A stretch of DNA of 64,000 nucleotides from Ferranicluibacter rubi (GTDB lineage Bacteria > Pseudomonadota > Alphaproteobacteria > Rhizobiales > Rhizobiaceae). The stretch lies in assembly GCF_011603255.1 (NCBI RefSeq), contig NZ_JAANCM010000001.1, positions 496,001 to 560,000 of the forward strand, read 5' to 3'. Below, one piece after another: positions 63,981-64,000 of this stretch. Under the pieces are notes generated by a model, which worked only from the letters and a program-made list of their open reading frames with translations, was not told where the DNA came from and did no database searches. How positions within the stretch are numbered: position 1 is the stretch's first letter; each line of letters opens with the position of its first letter. The translations under genes and the position numbers were made by a program.

Positions 63981-64000
63981 AAGGGTTTATGTGAGCCCGG

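Overview
The window looks like chromosomal DNA of a high-GC member of the Rhizobiaceae (Rhizobium, Agrobacterium, Ensifer or a close relative). The evidence is a PmtA-type phospholipid N-methyltransferase, DUF6074, DUF982 and TIGR02300 proteins, a small SRP RNA just upstream of dnaX, a CycM-like anchored cytochrome c, and a tandem array of CCUCCUCCC-loop small RNAs at the right edge. Almost all of it is housekeeping sequence in short operons. I see no prophage, insertion sequence or CRISPR array.

Layout. 1-1220: 5' part of a Zn/Cd/Pb-type P1B ATPase behind a MerR-type promoter. 1300-7764: small metabolic genes (2'-5' RNA ligase-like, DUF6074, ybaK, ArsC-like, AstE-like), guaA, a nucleosidase with a thioesterase, and tspO. 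7912-13036: a four-gene imelysin / di-haem cytochrome / DUF1513 operon, probably iron-regulated. 13203-18131: rsmB, an RlpA-like gene, and a GST-queG-SDR operon. 18327-25298: uppP, an NDUFA9-like gene, pyrF, pmtA, an agmatinase-like gene and dnaN. 25530-33850: rsmI-yraN, an AEC transporter, cytochrome c, kdsB-pheA, a porin, and HIT-nudC. 33973-39663: ffs, dnaX, ybaB, recR and a lytic transglycosylase. 39673-47442: an MFS permease, then the rimP-nusA-ylxR-infB operon behind a structured leader. 47506-58059: DoxX, a SelW-like pair, a phosphohexomutase, tRNA-Leu, small orphan genes, a 2-hydroxyacid dehydrogenase, a short RNase D, a NAMPT-like enzyme and a long disordered protein. 58196-63465: rpsA-cmk behind a membrane metallopeptidase gene, a TIGR02300 gene, tRNA-Ala(GGC), xth and a small basic protein. 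63673-63819: the small-RNA array.

How the genes work together. Translation and RNA processing dominate: rimP, nusA, infB, rpsA, rsmB, rsmI, queG, rnd, ffs and two tRNAs. DNA replication and repair follow (dnaN, dnaX, recR, ybaB, xth), then envelope functions (uppP, kdsB, pmtA, porin, lytic enzymes).

Most interesting points: (1) four hairpins on the minus strand at 63673-63819, each exposing CCUCCUCCC in its loop and the last being a strong terminator, which fits the cuckoo/CcsR RNA type; (2) a membrane-anchored LAS-type metallopeptidase translationally coupled to cmk, where aroA would be expected; (3) infB ending at a terminator with no rbfA after it; (4) a 784-residue, largely disordered protein of unknown function; (5) an AT-rich gap with nested inverted repeats upstream of the RlpA-like gene; (6) a 54-residue secreted peptide gene. 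Start choices, promoters and RNA structures were read by eye, without alignment or folding software.
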